From Mageeibacillus sp. UBA5442 (GTDB lineage Bacteria > Bacillota > Clostridia > Saccharofermentanales > DTU023): a stretch of 5,700 nucleotides of DNA. Made by a program: the position numbers and the translations under genes. The notes beneath the pieces are model-generated. The model searched no databases and was not told where the DNA came from. It worked only from the letters and a program-made list of their open reading frames with translations. The stretch spans positions 5,941-11,640 of the forward strand of contig DIRG01000071.1 in NCBI GenBank assembly GCA_002427475.1, written 5' to 3'. Shown here piece after piece: positions 1-5,700 of the stretch (positions within the stretch are counted from its first letter, which is position 1; the number at the start of each line of letters is the position of its first letter).

Positions 1-596
1 TCATTCGAGATATCGAGACTGGTCTGCTTATTAAGGCTTGCGCCTTCGCGCAGACGCAGCAAGACTTTGGGGCCGATAATGACCTTAGGTCTACTAAATG
101 GACGCATCTTCCCTGTTACAGAACACAGATGAATAGGAATCCCTCTCTTAATTGCGAGCTGAATAGTAGTTGATTTTGGCGGATGAGCGACCGCATCGCC
201 GCCTTCGGTGCAACCACCTTCTATAAAAATGCCCACGATGTGCTCACTCTTGAGCTCGCTAATAATTCGTTTGGCTGCCTGAATGTCGTTAGCTTCCCGG
301 TCTATGGGGAATATATCAAAACTGCAAAGAAAATAGGTCAAGAGCGGAATCCTGAAGAGAGATTCTTTTGCAATCCAGTGCAAATGTTTGGAACGGTAGT
401 ATATGTAGAGAAATACAGGATCCAGAATGCTGTTATGATTGCTGATCAAGATCATGGGGCCTGTTCTCCCCTTTTTCTTATTGGAAATTACGCGAGGCAA
501 AAAAAGTAAAGTAAGTATAGGTACGGCGATAATTAAAAATATCCGCCGCCTAATAGGATGCTTTGCTGCAGGAATCGTCATTTCTGTTTTATTCAT
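1..596 (-). CDS. plsC: PlsC-like 1-acyl-glycerol-3-phosphate acyltransferase (partial, C-terminus outside window)
   Basis: The first 198 residues of a lysophospholipid acyltransferase-family protein, open to the window edge. The family moves an acyl group to lysophosphatidic acid at the inner face of the cytoplasmic membrane. A basic stretch (HPIRRR) is followed by one hydrophobic segment, about residues 19-34. Motif I is SNHNSILDP (about 52-60), with the catalytic H-x4-D. Motif II is FPIDRE. Motif III, usually FPEGTRS, reads FIEGGCTEGG, keeping the Glu-Gly but losing Pro, Thr and Arg. Motif IV is also weak: the stretch IPIHLCSVTG lacks the usual proline. The ATG lies 7 bases after the stop of scpB-cmk, so the genes are probably co-transcribed; plsC after cmk is a common order in Firmicutes. 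No clear ribosome binding site is seen. An in-frame ATG at 617-615 would overlap the upstream gene by 14 bases, and another lies at 581-579. The family is secure; the exact acyl acceptor is not. Confidence 0.87.
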   Translation of the reverse strand, partial: MNKTEMTIPAAKHPIRRRIFLIIAVPILTLLFLPRVISNKKKGRTGPMILISNHNSILDPVFLYIYYRSKHLHWIAKESLFRIPLLTYFLCSFDIFPIDREANDIQAAKRIISELKSEHIVGIFIEGGCTEGGDAVAHPPKSTTIQLAIKRGIPIHLCSVTGKMRPFSRPKVIIGPKVLLRLREGASLNKQTSLDISN

Positions 597-603
597 TTTA
601 TTT

Positions 604-1914
604 TTATTCTGTGTCATCGTTATTATCGTTTATTTTCTGTTCAATAACCGCCAGCATTTCCTCAATCAATTCAGCGATGGAGCGACCGTCTGTATCAATT
701 AAAATCGCATCCTCTGCTTGCTTGGTCGGAGCTAGGGCTCGGTTACTGTCATTATGGTCTCGCTGGATCATCTCCTGCAAGACATCCTCATATACACCGT
801 TGTCGCCTTTTGCCTGCATTTCCTCATAACGTCTTCTAGCTCGGACTTCCGGACTTGCTGTTATGAAAAATTTCACAGTGGCGTTCGGCAAGACATAAGT
901 GCCGATGTCACGGCCGTCTAGGATCAGAGATTGACGTGCTGCCAGTTCTCTTTGTAGTTCCACACAGTAGTGACGGCAAACCGAAAGGGCACTGATGGCT
1001 GAAGCCGCCAATGAGACCTCCGGAGTTCGGATGTCGTCGGTGTAGTCTACACCGTCAACGTAAGTGCGTTGTCCTTCAGGAGAAAGCTCAACATCTAGGT
1101 CCGTATCGGTCAACATCTGTTCTATTTCAAGCTCATTTGACGGTTCCAAACCTAAGCGCAAGGCTTTTAAACCTAGAGCTCGGTACATCGCACCGGTATC
1201 CACAAATAAGATCGAAAGCCTTGAAGCTAATTCCTTCGCCAAGGTGCTCTTGCCGGCTCCGGACGGCCCGTCGATCGCAATAACCAGCGGATCCTGCACG
1301 CTTTCGTCGTCTTTGACGTCAGCCGAATCAGTTTCGGCCGCAATCAAGCCCACTTTGCGCTCCGTTTCCTCGTCCTCATACTCGCTAGCCTCATCGTACA
1401 TCAGGAGATCTACTGCCTCCAGATCCTGCGTCGACTTAAGTCCGAAATCAGCCAAAAACTGTTCGCTGACGTAGAGTAATCCCGGTCTGCCGGGGACATC
1501 CAGGTGCCCCCTCTGCTCAACCAAACCGCGTTCTATTAAGCGGGACACAATGCTGTCGCTATTGACACCACGCACCATCTCAATTTCCGATCTGGTCACA
1601 GGTTCGCTGTAAGCAATCACGGCCAAGACTTCATAAGAAGCTTGCGAGAGATCTTGTCTGTTGGTCGGCTCGAATAAAAGCGCCAAGCTCTCCCCTAGTT
1701 CCACTTTAGTAGCTAGGGCTACTTTGTCGTTGATTTCACTCAAACGTAATCCCGAAAGCACATCGATCTGATAGCGTCGCTTTAATTGATCGAGTAGCAT
1801 GTCCAGCCTTTCAGAGCTCACATCCAATAATTCTGCCAGCTTATGGCGTTCGATGGGATCACCGGCTGCAAATAAGAAAGCTTCTAAAAGAGCCATTGCT
1901 TCAACATCACTCAT
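604..1914 (-). CDS. scpB-cmk: ScpB-cytidylate kinase fusion protein (SMC-ScpAB subunit joined to CMP kinase)
   Basis: A 436-residue chain containing two normally separate proteins. Residues 1-165 are ScpB, the paired winged-helix partner of kleisin ScpA in the SMC condensin that compacts and separates chromosomes. Signature stretches are EAFLFAAGDP (11-20), SYEVLAVIAYSEPVTRSEIE (93-112) and VPGRPGLLYVSEQFL (140-154). Residues about 166-207 form an acidic linker rich in Asp and Glu. Residues about 208-428 are a complete cytidylate kinase (CMP/dCMP + ATP to CDP/dCDP + ADP). It shows the Walker A loop GPSGAGKS (216-223), DTGAMYRA (239-246), GRDIGT (334-339), the arginine-rich lid RARRRYEEMQ and RDHNDSNRALAP (385-396). 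Typical ScpB is about 180-200 residues and Cmk about 220, so neither part is truncated. The ATG lies 5 bases after the scpA stop, with AAGGAG 11 bases upstream. No internal start with a good ribosome binding site is seen before the kinase. Confidence 0.95.
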   Translation of the reverse strand: MSDVEAMALLEAFLFAAGDPIERHKLAELLDVSSERLDMLLDQLKRRYQIDVLSGLRLSEINDKVALATKVELGESLALLFEPTNRQDLSQASYEVLAVIAYSEPVTRSEIEMVRGVNSDSIVSRLIERGLVEQRGHLDVPGRPGLLYVSEQFLADFGLKSTQDLEAVDLLMYDEASEYEDEETERKVGLIAAETDSADVKDDESVQDPLVIAIDGPSGAGKSTLAKELASRLSILFVDTGAMYRALGLKALRLGLEPSNELEIEQMLTDTDLDVELSPEGQRTYVDGVDYTDDIRTPEVSLAASAISALSVCRHYCVELQRELAARQSLILDGRDIGTYVLPNATVKFFITASPEVRARRRYEEMQAKGDNGVYEDVLQEMIQRDHNDSNRALAPTKQAEDAILIDTDGRSIAELIEEMLAVIEQKINDNNDDTE

Positions 1915-1919
1915 CGGGT

Positions 1920-2681
1920 CTACTTCTCCTTAGCTTCAATATAGATAGGGGCAAATACCGATCTTTGCTTTGCAATGATCTGATTGCGTCGTAACAGTTC
2001 TAAGACAGCCAGAAAACCGGCGATCCGGGTTTCTTTCGTCTGATCGGGCGTAAATAATTCATAAAAGAAAAAGCGCGGCTTTTGATCTAGCTTATCCATG
2101 ACTTCATTCATACAAAAATTAACTGAAACTCTCTCGCGCTGCAAGATTTGTTGCATCGCTTTTTTGCTTGATTGAAAACGGGCTGCGTTGCGCGCTAGGA
2201 GTATATCTACAGCATCTATAAAGCGATCGATGTTCAAACTTTGCCTTTGAACCTTCATCTTAATACCCAGTCGCTGCGGCAATTCTTCCGGCTTATAATA
2301 ACTCTGGGCATAATCACTGTGTCGCTCTTTGAGTTGCAGCGCAATCACACGACAGCGTCTGTAACGCAATAATTGGAAAATCAATTCACTGCTCGGATCG
2401 AACTCCGTTTCAGAATCGGGATCGAATTTTTGTGTTGGTAGAAGCAAGCTAGATTTAATTTGGATCAAAGTTGCTGCCATCAAGAGAAAGGAGCTAACCA
2501 GCTCCATGTCGTATATAGACAGCTTTTTAATTATTGTCAGATACTGGTCTGTGATCGAGGCGATAGAAACTTTATCCAGAGCAACATTACCACGCTCTAA
2601 TAAATGATCAAGGAGCTCTAATGGACTCTGGTAAGAATCTACCAAAATATCAAGATCTTGATTATCAGCCTCCGCCACCAC
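1920..2681 (-). CDS. scpA: Segregation and condensation protein A (kleisin)
   Basis: A 253-residue cytoplasmic kleisin of the SMC-ScpAB condensin, close to the usual family length. The N-terminal SMC-neck-binding region contains SPLELLDHLLERGNVALDKV (19-38), matching the family's FxGPLDLLLxLI pattern though the glycine is a serine, then ITDQYL (43-48). MAATLIQIKSSLLLP (68-82) is a second hallmark. An acidic variable stretch follows at about 87-98. The C-terminal winged helix that contacts the SMC head lies near 216-247 (FLAVLELLRRNQI). The start is GTG, 15 bases after the stop of the site-2 protease gene, with AGAGG 7 bases upstream. The stop is 5 bases before scpB-cmk. Translation is probably coupled along the operon, which would keep the condensin subunits balanced (inference). 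Confidence 0.95.
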   Translation of the reverse strand: MVAEADNQDLDILVDSYQSPLELLDHLLERGNVALDKVSIASITDQYLTIIKKLSIYDMELVSSFLLMAATLIQIKSSLLLPTQKFDPDSETEFDPSSELIFQLLRYRRCRVIALQLKERHSDYAQSYYKPEELPQRLGIKMKVQRQSLNIDRFIDAVDILLARNAARFQSSKKAMQQILQRERVSVNFCMNEVMDKLDQKPRFFFYELFTPDQTKETRIAGFLAVLELLRRNQIIAKQRSVFAPIYIEAKEK

Positions 2682-2696
2682 TCACACACCTCTTGC

Positions 2697-3413
2697 TTAA
2701 AAAATCATTGGCGGCAGTCCCAACGCAACTTGGAGCTGCTGGAAAAGCCATGCTATAGGTGTCCTGATTATGAAATCAAAGGGTACCAAGATGAAATTCA
2801 ACACGCGGAACAAGGCACCGCGGAAAAAGATTACGATCAAAATAAAAGCAAGTCCGATGATTCTTTCTTTCTGCAAAATTCGATAGTAGAGTTTGGGCGG
2901 CAAAAGAGCACCAAAAATTTTATAGCCATCTAAGGGAGGAATCGGCAAAAGATTAAAGACAGCCAACCACATATTCGCAATATATAAGGTGTTAAACAAT
3001 TGCAGAAGGACCAATATCACCGAGCTGGACACCCAGCCGAAACCGACTGCTGCGGTATAGACGGCGCAATACAAAAACCAAGCGATCGCCCCTAAGATGA
3101 TATTAGACAGAGGCCCCCATAAACTTGTATAAACAATTCCGTGACGTATGGTTTTAGCTTCACTAAAGCGCGACGGATTAATCGGCACCGGTTTGGCCCA
3201 GCCGATACCCACAAAGAGAAACATCAAGGACCCGATAGGATCAAGATGTCTCAGAGGATTTAAAGTTAGCCTGCCACTTAATGCTGCTGTGTCATCGCCC
3301 ATGCGAAAAGCTGCGTAGGCATGCGAAGCTTCATGCACTGAGAGAGATAAAGTCAACACCAGCACGGTTATGAGAACATTAATAATATCAATATCGCCAA
3401 ATAGATTTAACAG
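2697..3413 (-). CDS. Site-2 protease family (M50) membrane metalloprotease
   Basis: A polytopic membrane zinc protease of the M50B / SpoIVFB-like group, which cuts substrates within the membrane; the substrate is unknown. From the start used here the protein is 238 residues. The zinc-binding motif HEASH lies at about 27-31. GRLTLNPLRHLDPIGSLM and GWAKPVPINP follow, as in the family, then GPLSN. The second metal-ligand region NLLPIPPLDG lies at about 154-163. Several hydrophobic helices surround these motifs. No ATG opens the reading frame. The first conventional codon is GTG at 3365-3363, but it has no ribosome binding site and would cut the first membrane helix to ten residues before HEASH. 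An in-frame CTG at 3413-3411 has AAAGGAAG upstream with 9-base spacing, lies about 24 bases from the predicted transcript start and restores the normal N-terminus, so I chose it. The gene precedes scpA, a common arrangement in Clostridia. Confidence 0.9.
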   Translation of the reverse strand: MLNLFGDIDIINVLITVLVLTLSLSVHEASHAYAAFRMGDDTAALSGRLTLNPLRHLDPIGSLMFLFVGIGWAKPVPINPSRFSEAKTIRHGIVYTSLWGPLSNIILGAIAWFLYCAVYTAAVGFGWVSSSVILVLLQLFNTLYIANMWLAVFNLLPIPPLDGYKIFGALLPPKLYYRILQKERIIGLAFILIVIFFRGALFRVLNFILVPFDFIIRTPIAWLFQQLQVALGLPPMIF

Positions 3414-3420
3414 AGAATTA

Positions 3421-3428
3421 CTTCCTTT
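3421..3428 (-). promoter_or_regulatory. Ribosome binding site that decides the site-2 protease start
   Basis: The minus strand reads AAAGGAAG here. With a 9-base spacer after AAAGGA, the next in-frame potential start is CTG at 3413-3411. The more conventional GTG at 3365 is more than 50 bases away and has no purine-rich site of its own. This is the main sequence argument for a rare CTG start. Confidence 0.55.
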
Positions 3429-3443
3429 CGCTTAAACGGGTAA

Positions 3444-3452
3444 ATTATAGCA
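3444..3452 (-). promoter_or_regulatory. Extended -10 promoter for the site-2 protease-scpA-scpB-cmk-plsC operon
   Basis: The minus strand reads TGC-TATAAT: a perfect -10 box (3449-3444) with the TGn extension directly upstream. No good TTGACA-like -35 box is present at 16-18 bases, as is usual for extended -10 promoters. The predicted transcript start is near 3437, giving a leader of about 24 bases before the CTG start. It lies in the only sizeable gene-free gap of the window and points to the left-hand genes. Confidence 0.6.
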
Positions 3453-3453
3453 C

Positions 3454-3489
3454 AGCTCACCTCGAACTAATCCTTCAGGACAGTGAGCT
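3454..3489. repeat. Inverted repeat AGCTCAC / GTGAGCT upstream of the promoter
   Basis: Perfect 7-base arms lie at 3454-3460 and 3483-3489, separated by 22 bases. The left arm ends 2 bases from the TGn element of the promoter, so the repeat spans the -35 region, where an operator could lie. It also follows the stop of the Gx-ApbE gene by 14 bases, so it could act as a weak transcript end. However, no run of T follows on the minus strand, so a standard intrinsic terminator is not supported. The role is unassigned. Confidence 0.35.
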
Positions 3490-3503
3490 AAGCAGTAAAC
3501 ATT

Positions 3504-5117
3504 CTATGGTTCGATTAGATAAACTCCGAGGCCTTCCGACTCAACTCTCTCATCGTCAACAGTAATGAATAGAGCTTCGACATTTTCAAAGCGCGAAACT
3601 TCAGCATCAATGGAGTCAACTTCTGTCAAAAAGAAAGCTGTGGACAATATATCACCCCAACTGCCGTCCGGACTGATTACACTTACAGATTCATAAATCG
3701 TTCCCGGATGCAGTGTCGCCGGATCAATAAGATGATGGTATTCTTTTCCTTCATGTGTGTAGCTACGCTCATAGGAACCGGAAGTGGTCACAGTCATATC
3801 TTGAACAGATAAAACCTCAATGACTGCTTCTTCCTCCTCCTTATTCGGATTTCTGACACCGATTTTCCATTTTTCGTTACTTTGCATGTTTATGCCGCTG
3901 CCATAAATATTGCCGCCCAAATCAAGCAAAAAATTCTCCGCTCCCGCATTTTTGAGATCTGCCACAATAAGATCCAATGCATGGCCTTTAGCAATCGCGC
4001 CAACATCAACAGATGCTGCGGGATCTTTGATATAGGCTGTACCGGCAGTGTAATCGAGGACAAGGTCGTTTATATCACAATGCTTCGCTGCTTCCTGCAA
4101 ATCCTCTTCTGAAGGAATCCAACTTTCCTCAGGATTGGCCAAGGAGAACTGCCGCGCCTCATGCCAGAGACCGGTTACAGCGCCGAGCATGATATTCATC
4201 TTGCCATTCGTCTGCTCTTCCGCTTCAATTCCTAGGGCAAGCAAATTTAAACATTCTTCATCTAATTCTACGGCTGCCACTCCAGCTTGTTCATTAAGAT
4301 CCTTGAGATTGTTAAATGAATCGGAGTCGTCGAAGATGCTGAATTTCCTGTCGAGCTCTGACAGGCGTTGTTCCATTAAGTCTGACCATTCGTCGAATTT
4401 TTTCTGATCGTCGGTATAGGCTATCAGCCTGCTGACCGTATCGAAATATTCGGTCTTTAAAGCTTCCTGTCTCTGAGGCGCTGTATCTTTCGGGCTACAA
4501 GATAAGGATAATAGACTTAGCGGGATTATTAGCAAAGCCAGTATGAAGCGTGCGGAGTGTTTTAGCCAGGACTCCAACGGCCGCTGGATCGCTTTCAGGA
4601 TCAAGGAGGAAATTGTTCCCGTGGCAAGGGCGAGTAACAAGAGCAATGCGATGATAAAAGTCCACGATACAGTCACAGAACTTATCAAGAGGAAGATCAA
4701 GAACTGCCCCAGATTGTGAAATAATGCTCCCGTCACTGAAAGTATCAACAAAGGAACTTTATTTTTACTAATCTTCAACAGCACAATCATCGCCAGAAGG
4801 GAGATAATGCTGCCGCTGAAAGATGTAAACCCTGCTAGAAGGCCTCGTGTGGAAAGAGCAAAGAGGCTTTTGCCGACGGTAATAAATGCTGCACTACTGT
4901 AAGAAAGATATAGTAGGGCTGCCATGACCGCTACATTCGCCAAACCATAGCGCAAGGGTATCGGTGTCGGCGGTGGTGGCAATACCGACTCGAAGATGCT
5001 TAATGCCAAAGCCATAGCCAAAAAAAGCGCAGAAAGGACTAACTCTCGCGTTTTCGTCCGCGATGTTTTTTTAGAATTCGAATTGGACTCAAGCAAGTGT
5101 ATCAACTCCTTCCGCAT
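3504..5117 (-). CDS. Gx transporter family / FAD:protein FMN transferase (ApbE) fusion protein
   Basis: A 537-residue protein with two domains. Residues about 24-175 are a Gx-transporter-type membrane domain (S-component-like; often misnamed heptaprenyl diphosphate synthase component I). It shows a PPPPTPIPLRYGLANV stretch, STRGLLAGFTSF, a conserved HNLGQ and about five helices. Residues about 187-207 (KHSAR, then a hydrophobic core ending SLSC) resemble a lipoprotein signal with an imperfect lipobox. The rest is ApbE, which transfers FMN from FAD to Thr/Ser of extracytoplasmic redox proteins. Its motifs are FSIFDDSDSFNNLKDLN, VDVGAIAKGHALD, LLDLGGNIYGSG, TSGSYER, HHLIDPAT and GDILST, the last with the D-x3-T of the metal site. 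The ATG is preceded by GAGGG with 8-base spacing and overlaps the NusG-domain-II gene by 29 bases. A TTG at 5096 with AAGGAG 9 bases upstream is an alternative start. Both starts keep all helices. Confidence 0.9.
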   Translation of the reverse strand: MRKELIHLLESNSNSKKTSRTKTRELVLSALFLAMALALSIFESVLPPPPTPIPLRYGLANVAVMAALLYLSYSSAAFITVGKSLFALSTRGLLAGFTSFSGSIISLLAMIVLLKISKNKVPLLILSVTGALFHNLGQFLIFLLISSVTVSWTFIIALLLLLALATGTISSLILKAIQRPLESWLKHSARFILALLIIPLSLLSLSCSPKDTAPQRQEALKTEYFDTVSRLIAYTDDQKKFDEWSDLMEQRLSELDRKFSIFDDSDSFNNLKDLNEQAGVAAVELDEECLNLLALGIEAEEQTNGKMNIMLGAVTGLWHEARQFSLANPEESWIPSEEDLQEAAKHCDINDLVLDYTAGTAYIKDPAASVDVGAIAKGHALDLIVADLKNAGAENFLLDLGGNIYGSGINMQSNEKWKIGVRNPNKEEEEAVIEVLSVQDMTVTTSGSYERSYTHEGKEYHHLIDPATLHPGTIYESVSVISPDGSWGDILSTAFFLTEVDSIDAEVSRFENVEALFITVDDERVESEGLGVYLIEP

Positions 5118-5508
5118 CAACTGCGCCCTCTAAAACAATAACAAAGCCGTTGGGCAGACAGGCCGCAAATTGCCCCGCTACTCTCAGCCTCCCTGCATGA
5201 ATACAGACTTGGTCCGGGCAATCCGAGCGAATAAACGCAATTGACTGATCGGGCCATTGTTGAATCTCTACAGCAGGGTTTTCTTCATAGGAGAGGATGC
5301 GAGCGACACCTTCTTCCATAATAAATTGATCAATGACCTCACCGTCATGATAGATAAAAACCTGAATACTATCAGCCGGATTAAGCCAATTGGGAATTAA
5401 GAGCAAGGCTAGGGCTATTATCGTCAATGATCCCAAAATGATAAAATCACGCGGTCTGGCCCAGCGGCGTGTCTCGCGTGATTTTTCATTGTTTTTATTG
5501 TTATTCAT
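5089..5508 (-). CDS. NusG domain II-containing membrane-anchored protein
   Basis: A 139-residue protein. It has a charged N-terminus (NNNKNNEKSRETRR), one membrane helix at about 23-40, then an extracytoplasmic beta-rich domain of the NusG_II type. This family is named for resemblance to an insert in some NusG proteins and is not a transcription factor here. Hallmarks are RSDCPDQVCIHAG (about 94-106) and ACLPNG (about 116-121), with conserved cysteines near 97, 102 and 117. The biochemical role is not established; the family is often encoded beside Gx transporters, ApbE and Rnf-type genes, consistent with this neighbourhood. The ATG is at 5508-5506, with a GTG directly before it. No ribosome binding site is visible in the A/T-rich 31-base gap behind the upstream gene. 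Its 3' end overlaps the Gx-ApbE gene, suggesting translational coupling. Confidence 0.87.
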   Translation of the reverse strand: MNNNKNNEKSRETRRWARPRDFIILGSLTIIALALLLIPNWLNPADSIQVFIYHDGEVIDQFIMEEGVARILSYEENPAVEIQQWPDQSIAFIRSDCPDQVCIHAGRLRVAGQFAACLPNGFVIVLEGAVDAEGVDTLA

Positions 5509-5539
5509 CACTTATTATTATTGATCGTCGTTACTGTAG

Positions 5540-5700
5540 CTAATCCGTATTCGTCTCTGAATCTCCGGAAGACTCACCATGCGTTTCCTCTGGTTCAGGT
5601 TCTTCAGGCTCCGTCTCAGGCAGTGTTTCAGGTGGAGTCGCAGGCGTTGCGGCCGGAGTTGAAGCAGGAGTAGAAGCAGGAGTCGTCGTTTCCTCAGGCG
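5540..5700 (-). CDS. Unidentified protein, Pro/Thr/Glu-rich C-terminal tail (partial, N-terminus outside window)
   Basis: The last 53 codons of a protein whose body lies beyond the right edge; the stop is TAG at 5542-5540. The readable tail is wholly low complexity: a PASTPAST-like Pro/Ala/Ser/Thr part, then an acidic PETEPEEPEPEE part, ending in SGDSETNTD. It is encoded partly by 12-base tandem units. Such tails are disordered and typical of exported or membrane proteins with flexible C-termini, but the tail gives no family identity. It is 31 bases upstream of the NusG-domain-II gene on the same strand, so probably in one operon. By context it could be a redox or FMN-binding protein or an Rnf subunit such as RnfB; this is a guess from neighbours only. 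The other two frames of this strand give no comparable pattern. Confidence 0.7.
   Translation of the reverse strand, partial: PEETTTPASTPASTPAATPATPPETLPETEPEEPEPEETHGESSGDSETNTD
5661..5684. repeat. Short 12-base tandem repeat in the P/T-rich tail
   Basis: Two nearly identical 12-base units, GAAGCAGGAGTA and GAAGCAGGAGTC, lie head to tail; on the minus strand each encodes Thr-Pro-Ala-Ser. A degenerate related unit follows toward 5649. The 12-base period keeps the reading frame, so unit number can change without breaking the gene. Confidence 0.55.

Noticed and set aside
183..702. Two overlapping plus-strand open frames of 108 and 87 codons.
   Set aside because: They lie opposite the plsC-like gene and the end of scpB-cmk, whose minus-strand product has clear acyltransferase motifs; the plus-strand products resemble nothing recognisable.
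1270..1420. A separate cmk gene starting inside the ScpB-Cmk linker.
   Set aside because: An in-frame ATG (Met172) and a GTG just before the kinase domain exist, but neither has a convincing ribosome binding site, and the frame is continuous.
1011..1474. Plus-strand open frames of 90 and 136 codons.
   Set aside because: They are antisense to the kinase and linker part of scpB-cmk, with no family features and no ribosome binding context of note.
2658..2933. Plus-strand open frame of 91 codons across the scpA/protease junction.
   Set aside because: It is antisense to the conserved end of the site-2 protease; its composition is unlike a real protein.
3454..3489. Rho-independent terminator after the Gx-ApbE gene.
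   Set aside because: The 22-base loop is long, the stem is only 7 bases, and no T-run follows on the minus strand.
3882..4407. Plus-strand open frames of 76 and 90 codons.
   Set aside because: They are shadows of the ApbE domain, which carries all the conserved motifs on the other strand.
4540..4620. A separate apbE gene starting at the internal signal-like segment.
   Set aside because: Only a TTG codon without a ribosome binding site is available just before the hydrophobic segment; no ATG or GTG fits, so a fusion is the simpler reading.
5089..5508. Transcription factor NusG.
   Set aside because: There is a membrane helix and no NGN or KOW domain; only the domain-II-like cysteine-containing fold is present, so a transcription role is unlikely.

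Overview
The window holds a stretch of bacterial chromosome in which every supported gene is on the minus strand, so the genes are transcribed from right to left. Gene content points to a Firmicutes/Clostridia-type genome: adjacent scpA and scpB, a site-2 protease just before scpA, a PlsC-type acyltransferase after cmk, and a Gx-transporter/NusG-domain-II/ApbE cluster. Purine-rich ribosome binding sites precede several genes. The lineage below class level cannot be fixed from this sequence. There are no RNA genes, CRISPR arrays, insertion sequences or integration sites that I can support.

Right part (5700 to about 3504): an extracytoplasmic flavin/redox-type cluster. It begins with the Pro/Thr/Glu-rich C-terminal tail of an unidentified protein cut by the window edge. 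Next comes a membrane-anchored NusG-domain-II protein. It overlaps the start of a long protein that joins two usually separate functions in one chain: an N-terminal Gx-transporter (S-component-like) membrane domain and a C-terminal ApbE domain (FAD:protein FMN transferase). The segment joining them still looks like a degenerate lipoprotein signal peptide. In related genomes these three families commonly lie near Rnf-type electron-transport genes, but no Rnf core subunit is visible here.

Middle (about 3503 to 3414): the only clear intergenic space. It carries an inverted repeat and an extended -10 promoter firing leftward.

Left part (3413 to 1): a probable operon of an M50 site-2 protease, scpA, a fused scpB-cmk gene, and the start of a divergent plsC-like acyltransferase that leaves the window. 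Spacings are 15, 5 and 7 bases. ScpA and ScpB are the kleisin and partner subunits of the SMC condensin. The cytidylate kinase domain, normally a separate protein, is attached to ScpB by an acidic linker.

The most notable observations are the two gene fusions (ScpB-Cmk and Gx-ApbE). Next is the likely non-ATG (CTG) start of the site-2 protease, supported by the ribosome binding site and the promoter position. Last is the altered motif III of the PlsC-like protein.
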